Positions 48,671 through 57,584 of a DNA stretch of 64,000 bases are shown piece after piece. The first letter of the stretch is position 1, and each line of letters opens with the position of its first letter. The position numbers and the translations under genes were made by a program. Origin of the DNA: Hyphomicrobiales bacterium (GTDB lineage Bacteria > Pseudomonadota > Alphaproteobacteria > Rhizobiales > Rhizobiaceae); contig UCMT01000011.1 of assembly GCA_900473795.1 (NCBI GenBank), positions 1 through 64,000 on the forward strand. Reading direction: 5' to 3'. The notes beneath the pieces were generated by a model. That model was not told the DNA's origin. It worked only from the letters and a program-made list of their open reading frames with translations, and ran no database searches.

Positions 48671-49135
48671 ATGAATAAGCGTGTGGTGAGCATTCAACTT
48701 CTTTTCATTGTAGGTGCCTTCTACTATTTTCTGGCGGGTGGAACGTCGTGTTCGGAAATCTTTTCCGCGATAGAAGCGTCTTCTATAAGTGCCTTGACAG
48801 AGGCTTTGGAAGGTGGCGGAGACGCGAATTGTGCAGGTTACGATGGTTACCGTCCATTGAGTAGAGCAATTTTAACAAATAACGTCGAACTGGTTACTGG
48901 TCTGATACAGCATGGCGCTGACGTAAATCTCACGGACGGCGGTGTCACACCTATCTACTACGCGATCATTGCAAACTGCATCCCGTGCGCGCAGATTATC
49001 TCAGCCGCGGGCGGCACGGTTGCTGCAGACCGAGGAGACATCGATTATGCTCACAAAATCGAACACGTTCGAAATAACCCCTATTTTATGGATCTCTTGG
49101 ATTGCCACAACAACCGGCAAACCTGCCTCCCCTGA
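48671..49135 (+). CDS. secreted or membrane-anchored ankyrin-repeat protein
   Basis: 154 aa from ATG 48671 (GAAGG upstream). The N-terminal MNKRVVSIQLLFIVGAFYYF and the following residues form a signal peptide or anchor. Two to three ankyrin repeats follow (IEASSISALTEALEGGGDAN, YRPLSRAILTNNVELVTGLI, HGADVNLTDGGVTPIYYAII). Such small exported ankyrin proteins often act as immunity or chaperone partners for periplasmic enzymes. It lies in a low-GC accessory patch beside an IS66 relic. Confidence 0.72.
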   Translation: MNKRVVSIQLLFIVGAFYYFLAGGTSCSEIFSAIEASSISALTEALEGGGDANCAGYDGYRPLSRAILTNNVELVTGLIQHGADVNLTDGGVTPIYYAIIANCIPCAQIISAAGGTVAADRGDIDYAHKIEHVRNNPYFMDLLDCHNNRQTCLP

Positions 49136-49377
49136 CGCCAGATTTGGCGTTCCTAGTTCCGGTCGAAACTCGGCATATGCCCCCCTGTGAATCCGACACT
49201 CATACTCGGTCGAGCGAAGAGGAGCTGCTCTCGGAGATGCCGAACATCCCACGCAGCGCCTAACGTTGAGACCTGTAAGCGCTGCAGCCTCACTTTGCGG
49301 ATTCTGTTCGCGATGAGGACGGGTCGGCGATGTTGGGAAGGCGCAAAATGATACTGTGCTCAGATTCGCCTCTCGTC

Positions 49378-49405
49378 TGGAGGACCGCATTGCTGCGGTC
49401 CTCCA
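49378..49405 (-). terminator. hairpin after mctP
   Basis: A perfect 12-bp stem (TGGAGGACCGCA / TGCGGTCCTCCA) with a four-base loop lies 12 bp after the mctP stop. No T-run follows, but its position and strength fit a transcription end or 3' stabiliser. Confidence 0.6.
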
Positions 49406-49416
49406 CCAGCTCGGTT

Positions 49417-50892
49417 TTAAGCCCGCGCCGGGGTCCTTGCCGGCACGACGGCATTGACCGCAACCGCGACGGTGATGTTTGCCGCAAGGGCAAGCAGCCC
49501 GGTGTAGATGGTGAACGGTTCTCCACCGAGACTGATCAGGTGCAAGGGTTTCCAGCCGGCATCCCAGACGAGGTAGGTGCCGCCGATGAAGCCGACGAAC
49601 CAGCCGGCGAGCAGGCTCGGTGCACGGAACCAGTTGGTGTAGAGACCGAAGACCAGGGCCGGAAGCGTCTGCAGGATCCAGATCCCGCCAAGCAATTGCA
49701 GGTCGAGGGCGAACTGCGTGGGCAGGAAGATGATGACCAGCAGGGCCCCCACCTTGACGACGAGCGAGGTCAGTTTGGCAACCTTGGCTTCGCCCGCATC
49801 GCTGACATTCGGATCGACGTAAGCCTTCCAGAAATTGCGGGTGAAGAGGTTCGCCGCGCCGATGCTCATCACCGCAGCCGGCACGAGGGCGCCGATCGCA
49901 ATCGCCGCGAAGGCAAAGCCGGAGAACCAGCCCGAGAACAGCGTCTTGAACAAGGCCGGCACGACATCATTGGCGCTTTCGAGCTTCAGGCCTGCGGCAT
50001 GGCCCATATAGCCAAGGAGCGCGAGAAGGCCGAGCAGCAGCGTGTAGGCCGGCAGCAGGACGGCATTCTTGCGGATCGTCTTGCCGCTGTTCGAGGCGAA
50101 GATACCCGTCAGCGTATGCGGATACATGAAGGCGGCGAGGGCCGAGCCGAAGGCGAGCGTCGCGTAGGCGACATACTGGTTGCCGGCGAGCAGGAGATCA
50201 CCCTTTCCCTTGGCCTGGAAAGCCGCGTCGGCCGAGGCAAAGACGTTCGCATAACCGCCGAGCTTCGAGGGAATGAGCGCCACGGCTGCGATCACCACGA
50301 TATAGATCATGATGTCCTTGACGAAGGCGATCAGCGCCGGGGCACGCAGACCGGCCGAATAGGTATAGAGCGCAAGCACGATGAAGGCGATCGCCAGCGG
50401 CAGTTCGCCATGCAGGCCGAGCGCCTTGAGCACCGCCGTCATCCCGACGAGCTGGAGCGCGATATAGGGCATCGTGGCGATGACGCCGGTTGCCGCAGCC
50501 GCAAGTTCGAGGCCGCGCGAACCGTATTGGCCGTGCACGACGTCACCGGCCGTCACATAACCGAAATCCCTTGCCCGTTTCCACAGGATCGGCATGACCA
50601 TGAAGACGAAGGGATAGACGACGATGGTATAGGGCAGGGCGAAGAAGCCGTACGCGCCGACCGTATAGACGAGGGCCGGAACAGCAATCACCGTATAGGC
50701 CGTGTAGAAGTCGCCGCCGACCAAAAACCAGGTGATCCATGTGCCGAAGCTGCGACCGCCAAGGCCCCACTCGTCGATATGGGCAAGCGTCTCGGGTTTG
50801 CGCCAGCGGGAAGCGACGAATCCGAGAATGGTTACGAGGGCGAAAAAAAAGAGGAAGACGGCAAGCGCCGTGCTGTCGATATCAGTCGTCAT
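49417..50892 (-). CDS. mctP: monocarboxylate transport permease (SSS family)
   Basis: A 491-aa sodium:solute symporter with 13 predicted helices. The SSS core is visible: GGRSFGTWITWFLVGGDFYT, VTAGDVVHGQYGSRGLEL, and the later AAFMYPHTLTGIFASNSGKT. The closest match by eye is MctP of Rhizobium leguminosarum, which takes up lactate, pyruvate, alanine and other monocarboxylates. Its start overlaps the DUF3311 gene by 11 bp. A kinase-regulator pair resembling MctSR lies just upstream on the same strand, as in Rhizobium, and supports the assignment. Confidence 0.9.
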   Translation of the reverse strand: MTTDIDSTALAVFLFFFALVTILGFVASRWRKPETLAHIDEWGLGGRSFGTWITWFLVGGDFYTAYTVIAVPALVYTVGAYGFFALPYTIVVYPFVFMVMPILWKRARDFGYVTAGDVVHGQYGSRGLELAAAATGVIATMPYIALQLVGMTAVLKALGLHGELPLAIAFIVLALYTYSAGLRAPALIAFVKDIMIYIVVIAAVALIPSKLGGYANVFASADAAFQAKGKGDLLLAGNQYVAYATLAFGSALAAFMYPHTLTGIFASNSGKTIRKNAVLLPAYTLLLGLLALLGYMGHAAGLKLESANDVVPALFKTLFSGWFSGFAFAAIAIGALVPAAVMSIGAANLFTRNFWKAYVDPNVSDAGEAKVAKLTSLVVKVGALLVIIFLPTQFALDLQLLGGIWILQTLPALVFGLYTNWFRAPSLLAGWFVGFIGGTYLVWDAGWKPLHLISLGGEPFTIYTGLLALAANITVAVAVNAVVPARTPARA

Positions 50893-51079
50893 GGCGCGTG
50901 CTCCGATAGGCGATCCAGGTCAGCGTGGCGGTGATCGGTACCCAGAGAAGCTGGTACCAATAGAAGAAGGGAAAGCCGAAGAGCGCCGGCTCGCGGATAT
51001 TGTAGAGGGGCGGCCACAGCAGGCCGATATAGGGAATGACGAGCAGCCAGAGCGCCGCCTTGTTCCGTGATTTTTCCAT
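50882..51079 (-). CDS. DUF3311 small membrane protein, mctP partner
   Basis: 65 aa from ATG 51079 (GAGAGG upstream). Two membrane helices (ALWLLVIPYIGLLWPPLY, then FYWYQLLWVPITATLTWIAY) flank NIREPALFGFPFF, which is the DUF3311 pattern. These small proteins are usually encoded immediately before SSS symporters and are thought to be accessory subunits, much as YhdT accompanies PanF. The stop overlaps the mctP start. Confidence 0.85.
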   Translation of the reverse strand: MEKSRNKAALWLLVIPYIGLLWPPLYNIREPALFGFPFFYWYQLLWVPITATLTWIAYRSTRHDD

Positions 51080-51349
51080 GTCGGATACCTCTCGGGCGCC
51101 AGATGTGGCGCCAGGTTGCAGTTGTCGGCGTGGAAGGTAGGGCTTGTCAGTCGCTGGCCGGGGCGAACCTGGCTCGGGCCATCGCAACGGGTTTTCCGAC
51201 TGAACGGAAGCAGACGTAATGCATTTGAAATCCTCCCAACGGCTCGCCTTTAGCCAGCCGTGGTGGAGTCCTATGGCGAGGGTTTTCGTCCGACAAGATG
51301 GCAGGAAGGGTGAAATACCCGCGTCTACCCAGAAGTGGGTAGACGCGAT

Positions 51350-51994
51350 TTATCCCGCTTTGACGCTGATGCCGTGATCGAGCGCATAGCGGATCAGGCC
51401 GGCGGTCGTCGCAATGCCGAGCTTCCTTTTGAGGTTCTTGCGATGGGTTTCGGCCGTGGCGGGCGTTATTCCGAGCGTCTCGGCCATCTCCTTGTTGCTC
51501 CTGCCGGAACCGATGAGGCCGAGGATGTCGCGTTCGCGCGGTGTCAGGGAATCCGTGTCATTCCCGTTCTCGCGTTCCATGAGCACGTCGACGACGCCCG
51601 ACGAGAAATATGTTCCGCCGTCAGCCACCGTCTCGATGGCAGACACGATCTCGTCGCTGGAAACGTCCTTGAGGATATAGCCGGCGGCGCCACGCATCAC
51701 CGACGAGGAGATGTATTCCCGGCTGTCATGCATGGAGAGCATGACGATTCTCGCCTCGGGCAGTTCCTTGCGGAAGAGTTCGATGGCGTCGATGCCGTTC
51801 AGCTTCGGCATGTTGATGTCCATCAGGACGACATCGGGCCGGACTTCACGACCGATCTCGAGGCCAGCTTGCGCAAGGCCCGCCGTTCCTGCAACCTCGA
51901 TATGATCGAAGGTTTCGAGCACCGCCTTCAGCCCGTCCAACACCAGCAGGTGGTTGTCGATCAGCAATACCTTGATTTTCGAACGCACTGTCAT
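51350..51994 (-). CDS. mctR: NarL/LuxR-type response regulator
   Basis: 214 aa. The receiver domain has Asp59 as phosphoacceptor (VVLMDINMPKLNG), acidic residues LLIDNH near 10-15 and Lys in GYILKDVSSDE. A LuxR-type helix-turn-helix lies at about 148-208 (LTPRERDILGLIGSGRSNKE, then TPATAETHRKNLKRKLG). It is coupled by ATGA to the histidine kinase and lies upstream of mctP, which it presumably activates in response to external monocarboxylates. Confidence 0.9.
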   Translation of the reverse strand: MTVRSKIKVLLIDNHLLVLDGLKAVLETFDHIEVAGTAGLAQAGLEIGREVRPDVVLMDINMPKLNGIDAIELFRKELPEARIVMLSMHDSREYISSSVMRGAAGYILKDVSSDEIVSAIETVADGGTYFSSGVVDVLMERENGNDTDSLTPRERDILGLIGSGRSNKEMAETLGITPATAETHRKNLKRKLGIATTAGLIRYALDHGISVKAG

Positions 51995-53376
51995 GCGGCT
52001 TTGACCTGGTCGTGCGGCTGCAAATTCGCCGATCTCGGCATCATCGCCGTCAGTGTCGTGCCCGCGGTCGTGCTGTCGATCAGAAGCAGGCCGCGGAAAT
52101 GCGCCATCCTTTCCTGCATGTTGCGCAGGCCAAGACCGTGCCCGCCGGGACTTGCCCCTTTGCCGTCGCCGAAGCCCGCGCCGTTGTCGGACACCGTCAT
52201 GCGGGCCCGTCCGTCCTCGCTCCAGAGTTTCACCGCAAGGCGGTCCGCGCCGGAATGCCGCTCGACGTTGTTGAACGCCTCCTGAGCAACGCGATAGAGC
52301 GCCGTGCTGGCTTCGGGCTTGAGCCGGTCGATAAAACCGGAAGCCTCGATCTCCGTCGAAATTCCCGTTCGTTCCTGAAAATTATAGCACAGTGCCTGAA
52401 GCGCTGCCGTCAGCCCCATATCGTCGAGCACGCGAGGGCGAAGATCGTGGGACAGCCGACGGATTTCCTTGATAGCGCCGTTCAGGGCCTCGACGCCCCG
52501 GTCTATGGTGAGGGCCGCATCGTTGACGTCGGTCCGGACCTTCCGGCCGGCGAGGTCCATCGCATAGCGCACGCCGACGAGATTTTGCGAAATACCGTCG
52601 TGCAGCTCTCGGGCAAGACGGGCGCGTTCCTCCTCCTGCGTGTCGATCACCCGCTGGGTCAGCGCCTTCAACTTGCCATCGGCCATGCGCCGCTCATGAA
52701 AGGTAAGCAGCATGCAGGTCGTGAAGACGACGATGACCGCGGGAACGGCAATCAGCGCTACGATCACAAAGGTGCTTCTGATGCTGGCGCGCATGCTTGC
52801 GTTCGCCGCCGCCGTCTGCGCGAAGACGTCGTCAAGATAAACACCGGTTCCCACGACCCAGCGCCATTTGTCGAGACTGACGACAAAAGACAGCTTGTCG
52901 GCGACCTGGCCGCTGGATGGTTTCTGCCATTTGTACTGGTGCAGGCCGCCGCCTGCCTTTGCCGTGGCGATCAGCTCCGCGATCACCTTGTCGCCGTCGG
53001 GATCGGTCAGGTCGAGCCAGTTGCGCCCATGCCTGAAGCTCTGGCGCGGATGGACGATGTTGTTTCCATCATAGTCGTAGGCAAAGAAATATCCGTCCTT
53101 GCCGTAGTCGAGCGAAGTCAGGATCGCTGCGACCTTATCCTTCGCGGCCTGATCGTCGGCATCTGCGTCGCGGTATGTCGTCTGGATCGCCGAGAGGGCA
53201 AGATGGATCAGGTTGAGGATCTCCGTTTCCTTGGCCTTCAGCATGTTCTGTTCGAACGTCGCGATATTGTCCTGGGTGAGGTTTGCCGACTGCCAGGTGA
53301 TGAACGTCGTGATCGCCAGGATCGCAATCACGAGCGGAAAGATCGCAAGTGCTATGATCTGATGCCTTAGCGTCAA
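51991..53376 (-). CDS. mctS: Cache-domain sensor histidine kinase
   Basis: 461 aa. TM1 is at residues 7-28, followed by a periplasmic single-Cache domain at about 30-195 (GKDGYFFAYDYDGNNIVHP, then LDKWRWVVGTGVYLDDV) and TM2 at 202-225. The HisKA_3 dimerisation segment has His259 in RELHDGISQNLVGVR. The ATPase domain has ALYRVAQEAFNNVERHS (N box), VSDNGAGFGDG and GHGLGLRNMQERM. sCache domains bind small carboxylates, consistent with a monocarboxylate signal for mctP expression. Confidence 0.92.
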   Translation of the reverse strand: MTLRHQIIALAIFPLVIAILAITTFITWQSANLTQDNIATFEQNMLKAKETEILNLIHLALSAIQTTYRDADADDQAAKDKVAAILTSLDYGKDGYFFAYDYDGNNIVHPRQSFRHGRNWLDLTDPDGDKVIAELIATAKAGGGLHQYKWQKPSSGQVADKLSFVVSLDKWRWVVGTGVYLDDVFAQTAAANASMRASIRSTFVIVALIAVPAVIVVFTTCMLLTFHERRMADGKLKALTQRVIDTQEEERARLARELHDGISQNLVGVRYAMDLAGRKVRTDVNDAALTIDRGVEALNGAIKEIRRLSHDLRPRVLDDMGLTAALQALCYNFQERTGISTEIEASGFIDRLKPEASTALYRVAQEAFNNVERHSGADRLAVKLWSEDGRARMTVSDNGAGFGDGKGASPGGHGLGLRNMQERMAHFRGLLLIDSTTAGTTLTAMMPRSANLQPHDQVKAA

Positions 53377-53711
53377 GAGACGTCCTCCCCATGGTTCCCT
53401 GCCAATTTCGTGCGGGTCTTTTCCTCGTCAAGGACCGCCGAAACACCAGTCAGTAAGGCGGCAATGATAGCGCGCGGTCAAGTATGGCGTGCCCAATCTC
53501 ATGGCTTGTCGCGTCTTGGATAGCGCGCTCCCGGCCAGAGGCGCCAACCAACTGTGTCGAGCGACATCGACATCGTGCCGCAGCGGCAGGCCGCAGGTGT
53601 TTCCAACGCGGGCTTCCCCGAAGGATCGGCGAGCGGAGAGTGCTTAGGCGAGCAGGGTATGTCTCGCCTCAAGGGAGGAAAAGAGGCAAGGCCGAGATGA
53701 GATGGGCCATC
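53377..53711. other. 335-bp region upstream of mctS
   Basis: No gene is supported. It should hold the mctSR promoter; no clear boxes were assigned. Confidence 0.35.
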
Positions 53712-53948
53712 CTAGGCGTAGGCACCGGAAATCAGGAGAATGGCGCCCGCAGCCATCAGACCCAAACCAGGCCAATTCCTGCTCACGCCGAGGAAACCGA
53801 GCCCTTGTCGGCGCGGTTCCAATGTGGGACTCGTCGCGCCCTCAACTTGCTTGCTCGGATCGCTCAGACGGCGGCGTGCAAGCGCCTCGCGGAACAGAAA
53901 CAGCAGGCCGCAGATAAACAGGATAGCACCCGCAAAAATTGCCAGCAT
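53712..53948 (-). CDS. small membrane protein (78 aa)
   Basis: Strong AGGAGG lies eight bases before ATG 53948. Helix 1 is LAIFAGAILFICGLLFLFREAL (in part) and helix 2 WPGLGLMAAGAILLISGAY, joined by a basic, Pro-containing loop with RRQGLGFLG. No family is recognised. It is probably an inner-membrane protein. Confidence 0.65.
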   Translation of the reverse strand: MLAIFAGAILFICGLLFLFREALARRRLSDPSKQVEGATSPTLEPRRQGLGFLGVSRNWPGLGLMAAGAILLISGAYA

Positions 53949-54171
53949 GGCTGCGTCCTCCTGTTAGCCTGCCACGGCCCATTATAACGCATGAGCGGAG
54001 CGGACAACATGGGTGTGGCAGGTGATGGCGTCAGTGCTCGGGTAGATCAGGCAAGTCGTTCTACGTCGCCTCTCGCCCGTCGGCGAATGCAGCCAAAGGT
54101 CTGTCAATTGAAGGAAATACAGCTAATGCGAGAATTGCATTGCAACGCAAGAATGATCTGCTAGGTTGTAT

Positions 54172-54241
54172 TTGGACGAGCTTACGTGGAGTAGCCCCGT
54201 TCCTGTAACTTGCCCCTTGCTGATAAAGCGAGGGGCTTTTT
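54172..54241 (+). ncRNA. candidate small RNA (about 70 nt)
   Basis: A perfect intrinsic terminator stands here with no plus-strand protein gene upstream for more than 4 kb. TTGCAA (54140-54145) and a CTAGGTT-like box (54161-54167) give a plausible promoter. The transcript would carry an exposed CCCCGTTCCTG stretch before the terminator, a type of C-rich single strand that pairs with Shine-Dalgarno sequences in rhizobial trans-acting sRNAs. Promoter and 5' end are inferred. Confidence 0.4.
54212..54241 (+). terminator. rho-independent terminator
   Basis: Stem GCCCCT-T-GCT pairing with AGC-G-AGGGGC (one G-U wobble), loop GATAA, then five T residues. Confidence 0.85.
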
Positions 54242-54651
54242 CGTTGAGGTTCTCAGATGCGACGGTCTCTTCCCGGTTGAAAAAATGGAATGGCATGTTT
54301 CCCGCAGCCCAGCACTTGCCGCTTAAAGCTGCAGAACGTCATCGGTTTCGTTGTCGAGCACCTCGGTGCGAAACATGACGATCTCAATCGAGCCACGGAC
54401 TGTGCGACCGCGATTATCCAAATTACGACAGAAAGTTAATGATCATTCACTTTCGAATTGAAGGGCAAGGCGCTGCTGCTTTAATGCCGCTGGGGCGGGT
54501 TTTACAAATACTTACACCGTCACTTGAGACTATGCGTCGAAGCTTTTGAAACAACATAGTTCTTCTTGGAGTTATATGGGTCGAGGTTCGTCGGCAGGGA
54601 ATGTCTGCGCTGGTCGGGGAGGAGCGGCGAAGACAATAAAGGGGGAAGACT

Positions 54652-57483
54652 ATGGTCGAAAGCGTATTGAACTCCTCGCGTTCCAGAGACGGGGTTCCGG
54701 CGGAGGGGGTCGCTCGCAATTCGGCCCAACAGGATGACGGCGGCACCAGACAGGCGACAACGGTCCCATTGTCCACCCGCAAACTCTCGCCGTTTGACGG
54801 AAATTCCGATACCGCGACACCGTTCACCAGCATCAAGCTTGGCTCGTCCACGACGGTAGCGGCCAGCGATCTCAAGACCGTTTCTCTTGCGGACAAGACC
54901 ACCTCGAACACGACGGAAAGCCCGACGGCGCCGCTCCACGCGGTGATCGATGCGCTTTACAAGTCGGAGTTCATGACCGAGATCAACCAGGGCTTCATGG
55001 AGGGCCTGAAGGACAAGGACAAGTCCTTCGAAAGCATCGACGTCATCAAGAATCCCGACAAATATACGCCTGAGCAGAAGCTGATCACCTATCTCGATCT
55101 GCTCCAGACCCGGGCCAATTTCGATGCCTACAAGTCGCGGCTCGGCGATAATCAGCGCGGCATCAACAACGACGTCGAAATCAAGAAGGATCTCGACAAC
55201 GCCATCGCTATCCTCGGTGCAGATCCCGAAGTCAATTCGCTGATGACGGAAAAGATCTTCAAGGCTTTCAATCTGATCTTCTCCGGTTATCGGGTCGCCC
55301 CGGTCGATCAGAACGAAGACCCGGTGCAACTCATCGACGAGAGCATAACGCGCGACAACAAGATGAAGGAGTTGCGCCAAATCGTCCTTGACGCCTTCGA
55401 AAAGGACGTCGTGCAGGGTGGTCTGCTCGACGCCGGCATCCGGGCCGGCAAAGACATCAAGACTATCATGGAGGAGTACAATACGGCTCTTGGCTTCTAC
55501 TCGATGCTGCTGCCGGAAAGCATGGTCAAGGCGCGCGTCGACGTCGCGAACCAGAAATACGCCGAGTTCTTCAACGCGCATGTTCTTCCAAACCTCCCGG
55601 ATGCCAAGGTGTCCCTCGAGGGGCTTTTGAAGCTCGGGACCGGCGGCGGGCTGACCGAAAGGCAGGCTCTCGGGCTCGGCTCCATCATGCCCGTCGTCAA
55701 CGACACCCTTCTCGCGCCGGGCGGCGGCGTCTTCGGTGAGCTCAGGATCGATCTTGCGGCCCTGAAATCGGCGGCAGCCAAGGATTTCTACTGGAAGGAA
55801 GGCGACGGCATAACCCGCCTCTTCGATGCCAGTGTCGAGGCGATGGCCGAGCAGTATTTCGGCTCCGGGCCGGAAAAGGCGAAGGAACGCCAGCAGTTCA
55901 AGGCCGATGTGCTGGGCGCACTCGAGCCGTTGCTCGAAAAGGTCGCCTCCGGCCAGGTGGGGCTGCGCGATCTTGCCGGCAACATCGAGCGGATCGTGCA
56001 GGGCATGAAGGGCGTGGGTGGCGACCTCTGGGGATATCGGCATGCGGTCGCAACAGCGCTGCAGGGGCTCGTCCACGGCGCCAACCTGGTGTCGAGAATG
56101 CCAGCCCATCCCGATTTCGATCCGGCTAAATCCGGACTTGTGAAAAACCTGGAGACCTATTCGATCAACGATCTCATCGCGATGATCACGATCGCGACGG
56201 GCATGGCCGGCAAGGGTATCGCGGCGACAGGCGGCGAAAGCCGGTTCTTCCTCGGCAGCTCCGGAAATGCGTCCATTGCCCGCAAGATGTTCGGAACCGA
56301 AGGGTCCGCGTGGAGTAAAACGGTCCTCAACCTGAACCTCGACTACATGGACAAATCCTTCCTGCAGGACAGCATCCAGGAAATGTCCAAGCTCGTCACC
56401 GAACAGGTGAAGAAGGACCTGCCGGGCACAGAAGTCATCGGTCCGATCGTCGTGACGGCGGACGTAGAGGCCGACGCGATCAAGACGATGATCGATCCAA
56501 GCCTGAATGCGCTCGCCGAAGCTTTCTTCGCCAAGAACCCCGAAGCGCAGGCGCAATACAAGATGAACTTCACCACGGTGTTCACCGCGCTGTGGTCTCT
56601 CGCCCGCCCCGGCGGAAACATCGAGACGTTGAAGTCCCAGATCAACGAACTGATCAACAAGACCGTCACGGCTGCCCCGGCGGGCGTGGATCAGGTGAAG
56701 TACAAGGAGGCGCTGCTTTCCGGTGTCACGTCGTTGCTGAATGCCTCGCGTGCCATCTATGCCGGCGTCAACATGACAAATCCGAGCTGGGACAGCATCG
56801 GCGTCATCATCCTGCACAGCATGGCATCCCTGGCTGCTATGCAGAAGACGATCGGCGTGACGATTGCTGGAAGCTCCTCCTTTGTCGGTAGTCTCATCGG
56901 TGTTGCCGACGAATTCGTGGCTGCCGAACGCAAGATCGTCGCATCCTTCTTCAAGAATTCGGGCACGCTCATCAGCGGGATCGCCGGCATTGGCTGGCTG
57001 CCGGTCGAATATTACCAGCTCATCAAGGCACTAAAGGACGGGAAATCGGATCCGGTCGACCTGGCGTTCATGGGGATCGGCACGGTCGCCGATACGATTG
57101 GTGCTGTCGAAGGGGTGTACGGCATTGCCAATATGCTGGTCAATTCGACCTTCCTTGGCCGTACAGGCGCCCAGGTGCTGCTGCCGGTGGCATTCTCGAC
57201 GGCGTTCACGGCCGCGGCCGTGGTCTCGTGGGTCGCCTGGGCGGGCCTTGCCATTTATCAGGGCGTCAAGCAGGAACTGGCATTCCACAAGCAGACCGAT
57301 GACATCAACGATGCCTTGAAGCGCCTCGTCAACGACACCGTCAGCACTTACGTGATACCGGGCCCCAATCCGCGGATGCCGGTGCCACAACGAACACCCG
57401 AACAGGTGGAATTGACACCGGAAAACTGGGATACCATCCGCCAGGCGATCGAAGCGCGACGGGGGTCCGTCCCCGCATCCTGA
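54652..57483 (+). CDS. large protein of unknown function (943 aa), possibly HrpK/effector-like
   Basis: The start is set by GGGGGAAG five bases upstream. Residues 1-90 are polar, rich in Ser, Thr and Gln, without a Sec signal (MVESVLNSSRSRDGVPAEGV). Residues about 95-650 are mostly helical. The C-terminal third has hydrophobic segments (VTIAGSSSFVGSLIGVADEF, LISGIAGIGWLPVEYYQLI, VLLPVAFSTAFTAAAVVSWV) that could insert in membranes, and it ends in a Pro-rich tail. A Ser-rich leader plus C-terminal hydrophobic helices recalls HrpK-type type III translocator-like proteins, but no type III genes or convincing tts box are in the window. The coding call is firm; the function is not. Confidence 0.82.
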   Translation: MVESVLNSSRSRDGVPAEGVARNSAQQDDGGTRQATTVPLSTRKLSPFDGNSDTATPFTSIKLGSSTTVAASDLKTVSLADKTTSNTTESPTAPLHAVIDALYKSEFMTEINQGFMEGLKDKDKSFESIDVIKNPDKYTPEQKLITYLDLLQTRANFDAYKSRLGDNQRGINNDVEIKKDLDNAIAILGADPEVNSLMTEKIFKAFNLIFSGYRVAPVDQNEDPVQLIDESITRDNKMKELRQIVLDAFEKDVVQGGLLDAGIRAGKDIKTIMEEYNTALGFYSMLLPESMVKARVDVANQKYAEFFNAHVLPNLPDAKVSLEGLLKLGTGGGLTERQALGLGSIMPVVNDTLLAPGGGVFGELRIDLAALKSAAAKDFYWKEGDGITRLFDASVEAMAEQYFGSGPEKAKERQQFKADVLGALEPLLEKVASGQVGLRDLAGNIERIVQGMKGVGGDLWGYRHAVATALQGLVHGANLVSRMPAHPDFDPAKSGLVKNLETYSINDLIAMITIATGMAGKGIAATGGESRFFLGSSGNASIARKMFGTEGSAWSKTVLNLNLDYMDKSFLQDSIQEMSKLVTEQVKKDLPGTEVIGPIVVTADVEADAIKTMIDPSLNALAEAFFAKNPEAQAQYKMNFTTVFTALWSLARPGGNIETLKSQINELINKTVTAAPAGVDQVKYKEALLSGVTSLLNASRAIYAGVNMTNPSWDSIGVIILHSMASLAAMQKTIGVTIAGSSSFVGSLIGVADEFVAAERKIVASFFKNSGTLISGIAGIGWLPVEYYQLIKALKDGKSDPVDLAFMGIGTVADTIGAVEGVYGIANMLVNSTFLGRTGAQVLLPVAFSTAFTAAAVVSWVAWAGLAIYQGVKQELAFHKQTDDINDALKRLVNDTVSTYVIPGPNPRMPVPQRTPEQVELTPENWDTIRQAIEARRGSVPAS

Positions 57484-57584
57484 AATGGGCGAGGGCACGC
57501 CGGATTGACAACAATACGGCAACCGTCGCCTCGATGTGACGGGCCTTCGGTTCAGGTGCAGCGGCTGGGGCAACTGGTAACGCC

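Larger units (their letters stand above)
53949..54651. other. 703-bp intergenic region with an orphan terminator
   Basis: No protein gene is supported. It contains a candidate small RNA ending at a strong terminator (54212-54241), described separately, and a lower-GC stretch from 54400 to 54560 ahead of the 943-aa protein gene. GGGGGAAG lies directly before the ATG at 54652. Confidence 0.5.

Noticed and set aside
49330..50934. 534-aa plus-strand open frame across mctP
   Set aside because: Antisense of the mctP symporter; composition rich in Gly, Arg, Glu and Asp with no domain.
54530..54560. Possible tts box (type III secretion) before the 943-aa protein gene
   Set aside because: GTCACTTGAGAC and TCGAAGCTTTT each resemble parts of the box, but spacing and order do not fit the consensus.
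54520..56817. 765-aa minus-strand open frame opposite the 943-aa protein
   Set aside because: No ribosome site or motif, and Arg/Asp/His-rich composition typical of antisense high-GC frames; the plus-strand frame has a strong ribosome site and a natural composition.
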